Assembly: GCF_029360645.1 (NCBI RefSeq)
Contig: NZ_JARDUA010000001.1
Location: 248,001 to 312,000 of the forward strand
Reading direction: 5' to 3'
Source: Pontibacter litorisediminis
GTDB taxonomy: Bacteria > Bacteroidota > Bacteroidia > Cytophagales > Hymenobacteraceae
Length of the DNA stretch: 64,000 bases
Below the pieces are notes generated by a model that was not told the origin of the DNA, did not search any database, and saw only the letters and a list, made by a program, of their open reading frames with translations. A program made the position numbers and the translations under genes. This document shows positions 25,671-34,623 of the stretch, one piece after another (the first letter of the stretch is position 1; every line of letters starts with the position of its first letter).

Positions 25671-26846
25671 TTATTCTTCCGCTACCTCAGCCTTCATTTT
25701 CTCCGACAGGATAAACGAGGCCCCTTTCAGAACAATCTGCGCACCCTGTGGCAGTTCCTCCTCTAGCCTCACCTCCGTGTAGCCGTCTTCCGTTACCCCT
25801 GTTTCTACCGGTATCATCTTGAAGGAAGTAGCGTTAAGCTGCTGAAATACATAATTTTTGCTCTTGTACAGCACAATGGCTTCTTCCGGCACTGCAGGGG
25901 TGGTATGCCGGCCCGTCAGAATAAAGCCGTTGATGTACATACCGGGCAACAAGCCTTTGCTGTGGTTGTTTTTGATCTCGGCGTGTACCGGCACTACGCG
26001 CGTATCGCCTTCAAACGCTTTTCCAATGGCAAACACTTCTGCTTCTACCTCCTCTCCGGATACGTTCGGCAAAGAGAATACAACTTTTTGCCCTTTCTCC
26101 AACTTCGGGTAGTCCCGCTCGAATACATTTAAGTCCAGGTGCAGGTGGCTGTCATCAACAATTTGTAGCACAGGCTGGTTTGGCTCAGCAAAAGTACCCA
26201 GGTTAATGCCGATGGACTGCACGAAGCCGGTGATGGGCGCCCTCAGGTTAAGGGTGCGGGTAACCCGGCCGCTTTCCACGCTTTTGGGGGAAATACCCAA
26301 GGTCTGGAGCTGTTCCCGGAGTGAGTTTCGCTTCGCCTCCAGCACCTGTACGTCGGCTGTGGCCTGCTGGTAACGCTTCAGCGCCCCTACCTGCTCATCG
26401 GCCAGCATCTTTTGCCGCTCATATTCCTGGCGCGCCATGCTCAGCTGGCTAGTGGCAGATAGGTAGGCCTCCTGCAACGCCAGCAGGTCCGGGTTCTCTA
26501 TGGTGGCCAGCACCTTCCCCTTCTGCACATAGTCGCCCTCTATCACGCTGATGCTGCGCACCATGCCCCCCACCAGCGGACTGACGCTGGCCATGCCTTG
26601 CGGCGGCAGTGAGAGCTGCCCCTTGGCCGGCACTCTGGTAGACAATGTGCGCTCCTGCAGCGGCCCCACCTCTATCTGGCTTACCTCCTGCATCTGCTTA
26701 GGAAACGCTACCACATCTGAGGCTGCAGCGCCAGCAGTGGGTTCTGGCGCCGCTTCCGTGGTGGCTTCAGCAGGATCTTTCTGCTCTGAGCAGCCTGCTG
26801 TAAAAAGTATGGCGGCAAGGGCTGCCGGTAGGATATATCGTTTCAT
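25671..26846 (-). CDS. Heavy-metal efflux RND periplasmic adaptor lipoprotein (CzcB-like)
   Basis: 391 residues, start ATG at 26844-26846. It is a lipoprotein: the signal peptide ends at FTAGC (Cys19). An alanine/proline-rich linker precedes the domains. The two lipoyl half motifs are VSPLVGGMVRSISVIEGDYV and LRAPITGFVQSIGINLGTFAEP, separated by a coiled-coil hairpin, and a beta-barrel with DDSHLHLDLNVFERDYPKL follows, which is typical of CzcB/CusB adaptors. It starts 1 base after the pump gene stop, so it belongs to the same transcript. It would bridge the inner-membrane pump domain and the TolC domain that is fused to the pump here. Confidence 0.92.
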   Translation of the reverse strand: MKRYILPAALAAILFTAGCSEQKDPAEATTEAAPEPTAGAAASDVVAFPKQMQEVSQIEVGPLQERTLSTRVPAKGQLSLPPQGMASVSPLVGGMVRSISVIEGDYVQKGKVLATIENPDLLALQEAYLSATSQLSMARQEYERQKMLADEQVGALKRYQQATADVQVLEAKRNSLREQLQTLGISPKSVESGRVTRTLNLRAPITGFVQSIGINLGTFAEPNQPVLQIVDDSHLHLDLNVFERDYPKLEKGQKVVFSLPNVSGEEVEAEVFAIGKAFEGDTRVVPVHAEIKNNHSKGLLPGMYINGFILTGRHTTPAVPEEAIVLYKSKNYVFQQLNATSFKMIPVETGVTEDGYTEVRLEEELPQGAQIVLKGASFILSEKMKAEVAEE

Positions 26847-26847
26847 G

Positions 26848-29800
26848 TTATTCTTCTCCGGTTAAAAACTGTAAGTTGATGATGCTCTGGTTATAATACA
26901 GCAGGGCGTTGAGGTACTGCAGGCGCAGGTTGTATGCTTGGTCCAGGGCCTGCACAAACTCCACGTAGTCCACTTCGCCCAGCCTAAAGCTAAGACCTGC
27001 CGCCTTCTCTAACTGCTCCGCCTGCTGCAGCGCTCCCTGCTCGTAGTACTGTAGCTGCTCTGCCTGCTTCTGCAGTTCCTGCAAAGCGTTCTGAAGGTCG
27101 GCCTCAAGCATCTTTTCGCGCGCCTCTGCCTGCTTTTGTACTGCCTGCTCGTTCAGCCGTGCCGCGTTGATCCTGGATTTCTGAGCTCCGAACCAGAGCG
27201 GCACAGCAATGCCGGCCTCCACTCCCGTAAAACGGTCGGAGTTGCCATAAACCCGTGACGGATCCCGCGCCGGGCTCTCGCCGATGAAGGTCTGGTTAAA
27301 GTAGCCGATGCTAAAGTTAGGCAGCAGGCGCGCGCTCTCTAACTTAGTTTGCTGCCTGGCCACCTGCACCTCATTCTGCAGTAGCTGCAGCCATACTTGT
27401 GCGGTGGTCGTGTCGGTAAGTACAGCAGAAGTATACTTTTGCGGCGCGGACGCGGTGAAGCGCACCGCCCCCGCAGGGGCATGCAACAGCTGGCGCAGGC
27501 GCGTCTCGGCAATCGCAGCATCAGCGTTGGCTTGAGCCAACTCGGCTTTGATGCTTAAGCGTTTTGCCTCGGCGGTGGCGCGCTCCAGCGCACCTGTCTC
27601 ACCTGCTTTCTCCCGCACACGGGCAGCATGCTCAAACCTGGCGTAGAGCGAGTCTTGCAAAAGTATGAATTGCTTCCTGGCCTGCAGGTGCTGCCACTGC
27701 TCAAAGGCCAGTTTTACATCGCGCAGCACCTGGCGCTCGGTCAGTCGCTGCCTGATTTCCGCCTGCGTGGCCTGCGCATCCGCCAATCGTGCCTGCCGGC
27801 CATACACAGTTGGAAAGGCAAACTCTTGGGTAACAGTGATCTCTTCATCTGTCTCAACGGTGCTAATTTGCCCGCGCCTGTAGTTCAGGTTTGTTTTGGG
27901 CAGGTCAAAAGCAGCCCCTTTCAACGCTCTCTGGCTTTCGGTTTCCAGCTGGGCTGCCTGGAGGGTGGGATTGTTTTCGCGGGCGTACTGCAGGGCTCCC
28001 TGCAGGTCCAGGGGCTGAGGGCCTTCCTGTGCCTGCGCCGCAATACTGCTGCCAAAGTATAAACCTATGCTTAACAGCAGCGCCACAACAGAATGCACCG
28101 CCACAGGCTTGCTTTTCCGTTCCTCCCTCGACGTCACCAGGTAATACAGCACGGGTAGCACGACCAGTGTCAGCAGTGTGGAGGTGATCAAACCGCCAAT
28201 AACCACAGTTGCCAGCGGTTTCTGCACCTCCGCTCCCGCTGAGCTGGAAAGCGCCATAGGCAGGAAGCCTAGTGCGGCCACAGAGGCCGTCATCAGCACG
28301 GGGCGCAGGCGAACCGTAGTGCCTTCTATCACCCGCTCATACACATCATGCCAGCCATCCTTTTTGAGCTGATTAAAATAGCCGATGAGAACGATACCGT
28401 TCAAGACGGCCACGCCGAACAAAGCAATAAAGCCCACACCGGCCGATATGCTGAAGGGCATGTCGCGCAGCCACAGGGCAAAAATGCCCCCAATGGCCGC
28501 CAGCGGGATTGCCGTAAAGATGAGCAGGCCCTGCTTCAGGGAGCGGAAAGTAAAGTACAGGAGCACCAGGATGAGCAGCAGGGCGGCCGGTACGGCCACC
28601 TGCAGGCGCTGCTTGGCATTAATCAGATTCTCGAACTGGCCTCCGTAGGTGATATAGTAGCCCGGCGGCAGCTTTAGCTCCTGCTCCAGCTTCTGCTTCA
28701 CTTCCTCCACGATCGACTCTACGTCGCGGTCGCGCACATTAAAGCCTACCACTATGCGGCGGCGTCCCTCCTCGCGGGAAATCTGCATCGGTCCGTCCTC
28801 AAACCGGATGTCAGCTACCTGTTGTAAAGGCACTTGGCCACCGCTCGGTAGCGGGACAAACAAGTCTTCTATGTCATTCAGGTTGCTACGGTAGTCCTGC
28901 TGCAGGCGCACCACCAGGTCGAAGCGGCGGTCGCCTTCGTATACAGCTCCGGCTGTCTCTCCGGCAAAGGCTGTGCGCAACACGCGGTTCACGTCCTGCA
29001 CGTGCAGGCCATACTGCGCCAGCTGTGCCCGCTTGTACTCCACCACGATCTGCGGCAGGCCTGTTACCTCCTCCACAAACAAGTCCTGTGCCCCGCGCAC
29101 CGGTCGTATAAGGCGTTCCGCCTCGCCAGCCAGCTCGCTTAGTTCGTTCAGGTCCTCTCCATAGATCTTCACGGCCACGTCCTGGCGGGCACCAGTAATG
29201 AGTTCGTTGAAGCGCAGCTGAATTGGTTGCTGAAAGCCATAGTTCACCCCTGGCAGCACCTGCAGCGCCGAATCCATTTTGGCGGCCAGCTCTTCGCGGG
29301 TGCTGGCGCTGGTCCACTCTTCGCGGTCCTTCAGCAGGATCATCACGTCGGCAGCCTCTATCGGCATCGGGTCTGTAGGGATTTCGGCGGTGCCGATCTT
29401 GCCTATCACCTCTTTTACCTCGGGGAAGTTCTTCTGCAGAATCTCACTGGCTTTAAGCGTAGTTTGAATCGTTTGTTCAAGTGATGCTCCAGGTACCAAT
29501 CGCAGGTCCATGGCAAAGTCACCTTCATCCAGCTGAGGTATAAATTCGCCTCCCATTCTGCTGAAGACCACCAGGCTGATCGCCAGCAAGCCCACAGCCA
29601 GACCTAGTATAAGCGCCTTGCTGCGCAGCGCAAAACGGATGACAGGCTGGTACAGGTGCATGAGCTTATCCATTATCCGGTCGGAGATGTTGCGCTTGTG
29701 CTTTGTTTTCTTGCTCAGCAACAGCGTGGAGACCATAGGCACGTAGGTGAGTGAGAGAATCAGCGCCCCGAGTATGGCAAAACTCACTGTCTGCGCCATC

Positions 29801-31233
29801 GGTTTGAACATTTTGCCCTCGATGCCCACCAGTGCCAGGATCGGGAGGTACACGATCAGGATGATGATCATGCCGAAGGCAGCAGAGTTCATGATCTTGG
29901 AGGCAGCGCTCTCCACCTCCAGGTCCATCTCTTTTTGGCTTAGCTTGCGGAGCGGCAGGTTGGCGTTTTTGGCAGCGATAAAGTGCAGCACCGACTCCAC
30001 AATGATCACGGAGCCATCCACGATGAGGCCGAAGTCAATGGCCCCCAAGCTCATCAGGTTGCCCGAAACGCCGAAGAGGTTCATCATGATGATGGCAAAG
30101 AGCATGGAAAGCGGGATAACGGAGGCCACCACCAGGCCGGCGCGGAAATTGCCCAGCAGCAGCACCAGTACAAACACCACGATCAGGCCACCTTCTATCA
30201 GGTTTTTCTCCACAGTGCTCACGGCCCTGTCCACCAGCTCGCTGCGGTCCAGGTAAGCTTCTATGACCAGGCCTTCGGGCAACGACGCCTGTATGGCTGC
30301 GATGCGCTGCTTCACCTCGTCAATCACCTGCGAGGAGTTGGCATCTTTGTACATCAGCACGATGCCGCCCACCACTTCGCCTTCGTTGTTGCGGGTTAAG
30401 GCGCCGTACCGCACCGGATGGCCATACTTTACCTCCGCCACATCGCTCACCAGCACCGGCACGCCGTTGCGGTTGTTGATCACGATCTGCTTTATATCCT
30501 CTAGCTCGCTCACCATACCGAGGCCACGAATGAAGAAGGCGCTGTTGTTCTTCTCGATATAGGCAGCCCCGGTGTTCTCGTTGCTGGAGCTGATGGCTTC
30601 CAGCACGTCTGGTACCGTAAGGTTGAGGCTGCGGAGGCGGTCTGGGTTCAGGGCCACCTCATACTCTTTTAGGAAGCCGCCGAAGCTGCTCACGTCGGCC
30701 ACGCCTGGGGTGCCCAGCAGTTGCCGGCGCACGATCCAGTCCTGCACGGTGCGCAGTTCCATGGCAGAGTAGTCTTTGGGGCTGTTTTCCTTTTCATGGA
30801 TGGTGTACTGGTAGATCTCGCCGAGGCCGGTGCTGACAGGGGCCATCTCCGGCGTCCCCACCCCCGGCGGGATTTCCTCGACAGCCATGTCCAGCCGCTC
30901 CTTGATGAGCTGGCGGGCCAGGTAAATGTCCACGCCGTCCTCAAAAACGACCGTGATCACAGAAAGGCCAAAGCGCGACACCGAGCGCATCTCAATGGCG
31001 TCAGGCACGTTGGCAAGGGCAATTTCAATAGGCGTGGTGATAAAGCGCTCCACCTCCTGCGCGGCGAGCGTGGGCGAAGAGGTTACCACCTGTACCTGGT
31101 TGTTGGTGATGTCGGGCACGGCGTCGACGGGTAGCCTGGTAAGGTTGTACACCCCCACCACTACCAAGGCCAGCACCATCAGCCCCACCACCAACTTGTT
31201 GTGTATGGAGAAACTAATAATCTTCTGAAACAT
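26848..31233 (-). CDS. CzcA-type heavy-metal RND pump fused to a TolC-family channel
   Basis: 1461 residues from ATG at 31231-31233 (MFQKIISFSIHNKLVVG); an ATG 13 codons upstream is less family-like. Residues 1 to about 1040 are a full RND proton antiporter with 12 helices, and the membrane motif DFGLIVDGSVIIVE near residue 420 keeps the two Asp and Glu of the CzcA (Co/Zn/Cd) class rather than the CusA sequence. After YYLVTSREERKSKP a further hydrophobic segment ending AAQAQEG looks like an internal signal peptide, and residues of about 1065-1461 form a TolC domain with PLDLQGALQYARENNPTLQ and repeated coiled coils. This fusion is known in Bacteroidota. How the two parts reach inner and outer membranes is unclear; proteolytic cleavage is possible. 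Confidence 0.92.
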   Translation of the reverse strand: MFQKIISFSIHNKLVVGLMVLALVVVGVYNLTRLPVDAVPDITNNQVQVVTSSPTLAAQEVERFITTPIEIALANVPDAIEMRSVSRFGLSVITVVFEDGVDIYLARQLIKERLDMAVEEIPPGVGTPEMAPVSTGLGEIYQYTIHEKENSPKDYSAMELRTVQDWIVRRQLLGTPGVADVSSFGGFLKEYEVALNPDRLRSLNLTVPDVLEAISSSNENTGAAYIEKNNSAFFIRGLGMVSELEDIKQIVINNRNGVPVLVSDVAEVKYGHPVRYGALTRNNEGEVVGGIVLMYKDANSSQVIDEVKQRIAAIQASLPEGLVIEAYLDRSELVDRAVSTVEKNLIEGGLIVVFVLVLLLGNFRAGLVVASVIPLSMLFAIIMMNLFGVSGNLMSLGAIDFGLIVDGSVIIVESVLHFIAAKNANLPLRKLSQKEMDLEVESAASKIMNSAAFGMIIILIVYLPILALVGIEGKMFKPMAQTVSFAILGALILSLTYVPMVSTLLLSKKTKHKRNISDRIMDKLMHLYQPVIRFALRSKALILGLAVGLLAISLVVFSRMGGEFIPQLDEGDFAMDLRLVPGASLEQTIQTTLKASEILQKNFPEVKEVIGKIGTAEIPTDPMPIEAADVMILLKDREEWTSASTREELAAKMDSALQVLPGVNYGFQQPIQLRFNELITGARQDVAVKIYGEDLNELSELAGEAERLIRPVRGAQDLFVEEVTGLPQIVVEYKRAQLAQYGLHVQDVNRVLRTAFAGETAGAVYEGDRRFDLVVRLQQDYRSNLNDIEDLFVPLPSGGQVPLQQVADIRFEDGPMQISREEGRRRIVVGFNVRDRDVESIVEEVKQKLEQELKLPPGYYITYGGQFENLINAKQRLQVAVPAALLLILVLLYFTFRSLKQGLLIFTAIPLAAIGGIFALWLRDMPFSISAGVGFIALFGVAVLNGIVLIGYFNQLKKDGWHDVYERVIEGTTVRLRPVLMTASVAALGFLPMALSSSAGAEVQKPLATVVIGGLITSTLLTLVVLPVLYYLVTSREERKSKPVAVHSVVALLLSIGLYFGSSIAAQAQEGPQPLDLQGALQYARENNPTLQAAQLETESQRALKGAAFDLPKTNLNYRRGQISTVETDEEITVTQEFAFPTVYGRQARLADAQATQAEIRQRLTERQVLRDVKLAFEQWQHLQARKQFILLQDSLYARFEHAARVREKAGETGALERATAEAKRLSIKAELAQANADAAIAETRLRQLLHAPAGAVRFTASAPQKYTSAVLTDTTTAQVWLQLLQNEVQVARQQTKLESARLLPNFSIGYFNQTFIGESPARDPSRVYGNSDRFTGVEAGIAVPLWFGAQKSRINAARLNEQAVQKQAEAREKMLEADLQNALQELQKQAEQLQYYEQGALQQAEQLEKAAGLSFRLGEVDYVEFVQALDQAYNLRLQYLNALLYYNQSIINLQFLTGEE

Positions 31234-31373
31234 GATATGCAGTTTAATTCTAATGTAATGCTGATCCGGCATAGGGTATAGCCGCCGCTCAGCTTGTGGC
31301 GGAGACTATTGGAAAACAAAGTATAGACCTGCCATGCGGCGGGTTATACTAGCACCGGGAAGAAGAAAAGAGA

Positions 31374-31697
31374 TTAAACTACCTGCCGGGGTGGGTGCCA
31401 AAGCACAAAGGCGATATGCTTCTCCTGCTCTTCGCGTAGCTGCATAGGCTTTGCCTGCGGCTCTACAAAGAACCGGAACACCAACTGCGTGAACTCCTGG
31501 GTTACCGTAAGGGTGGCACAGCAAACACAGGCGCAGAAAATGGGGCAGGAATCCTCGTGAAAAGGGCTTTCGCCAGTTGTGTTAACCGGGTCTACCACAA
31601 GCTGCGCATGCTCGTGCCCGTCCAGCACCATATCGGTGCAGGGCTGCCAGGCATTCCAGAGCATAAAAAGCGACAGAAGCAGTGTGGTAATCCTCAT
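31374..31697 (-). CDS. Small exported Cys/His-rich protein leading the metal-efflux operon (DUF6660-like)
   Basis: 107 residues from ATG at 31695-31697 (MRITTLLLSLFMLWNAWQPC). An N-terminal hydrophobic segment looks like a signal peptide. The remainder contains a DGHEH motif and a cysteine cluster SCPIFCACVCC, which together could bind a soft metal. Small proteins of this size and pattern precede CzcA/CusA operons in many Bacteroidota and are annotated as DUF6660; I am fairly but not fully sure of that family name. It is 140 bases upstream of the pump gene on the same strand, so it is probably the first gene of the operon. A copper or zinc sensing or handing-over role is inference. Confidence 0.7.
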   Translation of the reverse strand: MRITTLLLSLFMLWNAWQPCTDMVLDGHEHAQLVVDPVNTTGESPFHEDSCPIFCACVCCATLTVTQEFTQLVFRFFVEPQAKPMQLREEQEKHIAFVLWHPPRQVV

Positions 31698-31956
31698 GGC
31701 GGACAAAAATAAGGCAGCCGCACCATAAATCCATACTTGCGCCTTATTAAGAATTGATCTTAAATAGATCCTGGATATTTTTATAGTTGATGTTCAGTTG
31801 TTTATAGTGGAGAGGTTGGGGGTCACAAAAAAAAGATGAAAATTTATACCTCCTCAGGCAACCACACCACCGGTACCTTGCATCTAAGGGGTAATGAGCA
31901 ACAAATGCTCCTCATTGAAAACGGAAGACGACCTATAGCATAAACTTTTACCAAGC

Positions 31957-32490
31957 GTGACAGAAGCAGAACTGATAGCAGGATGCCAGAAGGCAGACGG
32001 GAAGGCGCAGAAGCTCCTGTATGAGCGCTTTGCCGCCCAGATGTACGGCGTTTGCCTGCGCTACCTAAAAAACCAGATGGACGCGGAGGAGGCTTTGCTG
32101 AACGGCTTCATGAAGATTTATCAGCACGTGGACCGCTTTGAGGGGAAAGGCAGCTTTGAAGGATGGGTCCGTCGGATCATGGTAAACGAGGCGCTTGCCT
32201 TTCTGCGCAAGAAAGAGCCGCTGCACCTGGCCATAGAAGACAGCTACATACAGCTAGCCACACCAGCGGGCGCTGACCACGACATGGCCGAGGGCGAGCT
32301 GCTGGAGCTGCTGAGAACGTTGCCCGCCGGTTACAGGGCGGTTTTTAACCTGTACGCCATAGAAGGATACTCACACAAGGAAATAGCCGATATGCTCGGG
32401 ATAACCGAGGGCACCTCAAAGTCGCAGTTGAGCAAGGCACGAGCCATGCTGCAGCGCAGGCTGGAGGGACAGGAAGCTATAGCCGGTTAA
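31957..32490 (+). CDS. ECF-type RNA polymerase sigma factor
   Basis: 177 residues, start GTG at 31957. Sigma region 2 covers about residues 25-90, including RYLKNQMDAEEALLNGFMKIYQ and FEGWVRRIMVNEALAFLRK, and sigma region 4 about 115-170 with the helix-turn-helix GYSHKEIADMLGITEGTSKSQLSKAR. This fits extracytoplasmic-function sigma-70. It is the first gene of a three-gene unit, 15 bases before a membrane protein and a beta-barrel protein, which suggests envelope sensing. A short inverted repeat GAGCA-acaaa-TGCTC lies 47-61 bases upstream, with an unclear role. Confidence 0.9.
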   Translation: MTEAELIAGCQKADGKAQKLLYERFAAQMYGVCLRYLKNQMDAEEALLNGFMKIYQHVDRFEGKGSFEGWVRRIMVNEALAFLRKKEPLHLAIEDSYIQLATPAGADHDMAEGELLELLRTLPAGYRAVFNLYAIEGYSHKEIADMLGITEGTSKSQLSKARAMLQRRLEGQEAIAG

Positions 32491-32505
32491 GTAAGGAGGA
32501 TAAAG

Positions 32506-33414
32506 ATGAAACCAGAAGAAATAGACAAGTTATTTAAGGAGCGGTTGGGAAACACCTCCCCTACGCCTCCAGGTGACCTTTGGAGTCGCCTGCAGGAACG
32601 CATGGAGGCGGACCAGGAGAAACCCCTTATGGTGCTCACGCCGGAGGCCGAGCAGAAGAATGAGGGCAAGCAACGCTTCATGTGGATCTATTCCTCGGTA
32701 GCGGCCACCTTGTCGCTGCTGCTGGCGGTGGGAGTGGTGTTTTATAACATCCAGACTGGCACGCCGGAGATCAGCGAGACCATCACCAAGTATGACATCA
32801 CGCTACCAGAGGGCAGGCCTGCCGCGGAGCCTATACTTATCCCAGCGCCGGAGGCAAGCACTCCGGAAAGTATGGTGGCGCAGCAGGAACCTGTTGAAGA
32901 GGTGTTACCGCAAACAGAAAAAAAACTTGCCCCCCAGGCAACCGAGGAAGCAACCTCCGCATCTACCATTACAAAGGCGCCAATCAAACAAAGTGCCATA
33001 GCCAAGGCAACACCTAAAGCTGCACCGCAGCAACCCAAGGCTAAGGCGCTTCTAAAAGAGGCAACTAAGGCAGATGCGCAGACGGCCATCGCAGCCAACA
33101 TCCTTCCAGCAACTCCTGCCACAGAGGTGGCACCGGCAAAGGAATCTGCAGGCTTTGCCAACGCCAACCTCAATGCTGAGCCAGTGGAGATCATCATCAA
33201 GCGCGCTGTTGACTCTCAAACTGCCATGGCAGAGCCGTCTGCGGCACCAACCAATGGCGGCAAGAAAGCACTGGCCAAGAACATCTTCAAGCAGGTGCGC
33301 AACCTGGCCGCCGGCGAAGGTGTGGAGTTGGAAGAACTAGGCATCCGCGCCGATCGGGTTGCCCTGGAAACGCAGATCGGCAAACAGAAACTCTCTAAAG
33401 TGATCAACCTCTAA
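32506..33414 (+). CDS. Single-pass membrane protein, probable anti-sigma factor
   Basis: 302 residues. It opens MKPEEIDKLFKERLGNTSPTPPGDLWSRLQERM, a short helical cytoplasmic region, then one membrane helix at residues 59-80 and a long periplasmic part that is rich in alanine, proline, lysine and glutamine and looks disordered. The layout (short cytoplasmic head, one helix, periplasmic tail, directly after an ECF sigma gene) is that of an anti-sigma protein, but no ZAS zinc motif (HxxxCxxC) is present, so the inhibitory role is inferred from position. An unusually good Shine-Dalgarno-like AAGGAGGA lies 5 bases upstream of the ATG, rare in this window. Confidence 0.7.
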   Translation: MKPEEIDKLFKERLGNTSPTPPGDLWSRLQERMEADQEKPLMVLTPEAEQKNEGKQRFMWIYSSVAATLSLLLAVGVVFYNIQTGTPEISETITKYDITLPEGRPAAEPILIPAPEASTPESMVAQQEPVEEVLPQTEKKLAPQATEEATSASTITKAPIKQSAIAKATPKAAPQQPKAKALLKEATKADAQTAIAANILPATPATEVAPAKESAGFANANLNAEPVEIIIKRAVDSQTAMAEPSAAPTNGGKKALAKNIFKQVRNLAAGEGVELEELGIRADRVALETQIGKQKLSKVINL

Positions 33415-33424
33415 ACCCAAAGAC

Positions 33425-34558
33425 ATGAAACGGATTCTACTACTTGCAATGGCCATTGTCATGGCCGCCGCTACCGGTGTGTCTGCCAAAGGCGGTACCA
33501 CCCTTAAAGACAGGCTTCACACAGCAGACCAGGACACCATTGTGGTGAAAATGGCGAACGGCGCCACCATGATCCTGCACCTGGAAAACATACAGCAACT
33601 GCAGGCTTTCCAGAACTACAGCCTCGACTCCCTGATGCGCGAACTGACTAAGTATGTGGAGCGGGTAGACCAAATGGAAAACTCCAATCAGGAGTCGAAG
33701 GAGATGACCGTGACCTTTAACCGCGCAGCAACCGGCAACGCCCAAAACGAGCAGGTGACCGTTACCGTGCAGCAGGAAGACCCACAGACCGGCGAGGTGA
33801 GAAAGGAAACCCATGAGGTGGTGATCAACAAGAACTTTAAAATAAAGGTGGATGTGGAGGAAGACGGCGGAAACACCCGGGTGAACGTGGATATGCCTAG
33901 CAAGCACGAACGCGACAGCACCCGCCAGGAGCACCACGTTGAAACGTACAAGGCCACCCGCACCGGTTTTGACCTGGACCTTGGCTTTAACACCTTCACA
34001 GAGCAAGGGGGCGATGTTGCCGACCTTCGACCATGGGGATCCCGCTACGTGAGCCTTAACTTCCGCCTGAAGTCGCAGATCGGTGGCCAGAAGAGCCCTT
34101 TCCACCTGGTGTCCGGCCTGGAGTTCGCCTTCAATAACTACATGTTCGAAGATAACGTTGTGGTGCAGGACATCGATAACGTGACCTATTTCACCATCGA
34201 TCAGGAGCGGGACTATGAAAAGTCAAAACTGACGCACTCTTCCGTTAACCTGCCCCTTATGGCAACGCTGGAGTTCAAGCGCGACAACGGCAAAGATGGC
34301 TTAAAGATTGGCGCCGGCCCGTTCGTAGGCTACCGCTTGGGCGGCCACACCAAGCTTAAGTACAGAGAGGACGGCAAAACCGAGAAAGACAAGACCCGCG
34401 ACAGTTATAACCTGAACGATTTGCAGTACGGGTTGGAGGGCGTGATCGGATACGGCGGTGTGGATCTGTTCGCCAAGTATAACATGAACGATCTGTTTAA
34501 AGACAACCGTGGCCCGCAGACAAACGTGGTAAGCTTTGGCTTCCGCCTGCTCTACTAA
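33425..34558 (+). CDS. Outer-membrane beta-barrel protein of the sigma-factor operon
   Basis: 377 residues with an N-terminal signal peptide (MKRILLLAMAIVMAAATGVSAKG). Residues of about 30-165 are a soluble segment with coiled-coil and beta content, and the C-terminal about 200 residues have alternating polar/hydrophobic strands (for example YVSLNFRLKSQIGGQ, LKIGAGPFVGYRLGGH) ending in FGFRLLY, which is typical of a small outer-membrane barrel (porin family, PorT-like). It starts 10 bases after the anti-sigma gene. A role as the signal input or a target of the sigma system is inference. Two AAGTATA copies lie at the 3' end, one right after the stop. Confidence 0.8.
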   Translation: MKRILLLAMAIVMAAATGVSAKGGTTLKDRLHTADQDTIVVKMANGATMILHLENIQQLQAFQNYSLDSLMRELTKYVERVDQMENSNQESKEMTVTFNRAATGNAQNEQVTVTVQQEDPQTGEVRKETHEVVINKNFKIKVDVEEDGGNTRVNVDMPSKHERDSTRQEHHVETYKATRTGFDLDLGFNTFTEQGGDVADLRPWGSRYVSLNFRLKSQIGGQKSPFHLVSGLEFAFNNYMFEDNVVVQDIDNVTYFTIDQERDYEKSKLTHSSVNLPLMATLEFKRDNGKDGLKIGAGPFVGYRLGGHTKLKYREDGKTEKDKTRDSYNLNDLQYGLEGVIGYGGVDLFAKYNMNDLFKDNRGPQTNVVSFGFRLLY

Positions 34559-34591
34559 AGTATAAAACGTGTTTGTATTAAGGTGAGAAAG

Positions 34592-34618
34592 AAAGAGGAG
34601 CTGTAAAGGCTCCTCTTT
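34592..34618. terminator. Terminator between convergent barrel and SpoU-family genes
   Basis: Perfect 10-base stem AAAGAGGAGC / GCTCCTCTTT with a 7-base loop, followed by TGCTTTT on the plus strand. It ends 5 bases before the stop of the convergent gene. Confidence 0.8.
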
Positions 34619-34623
34619 TGCTT

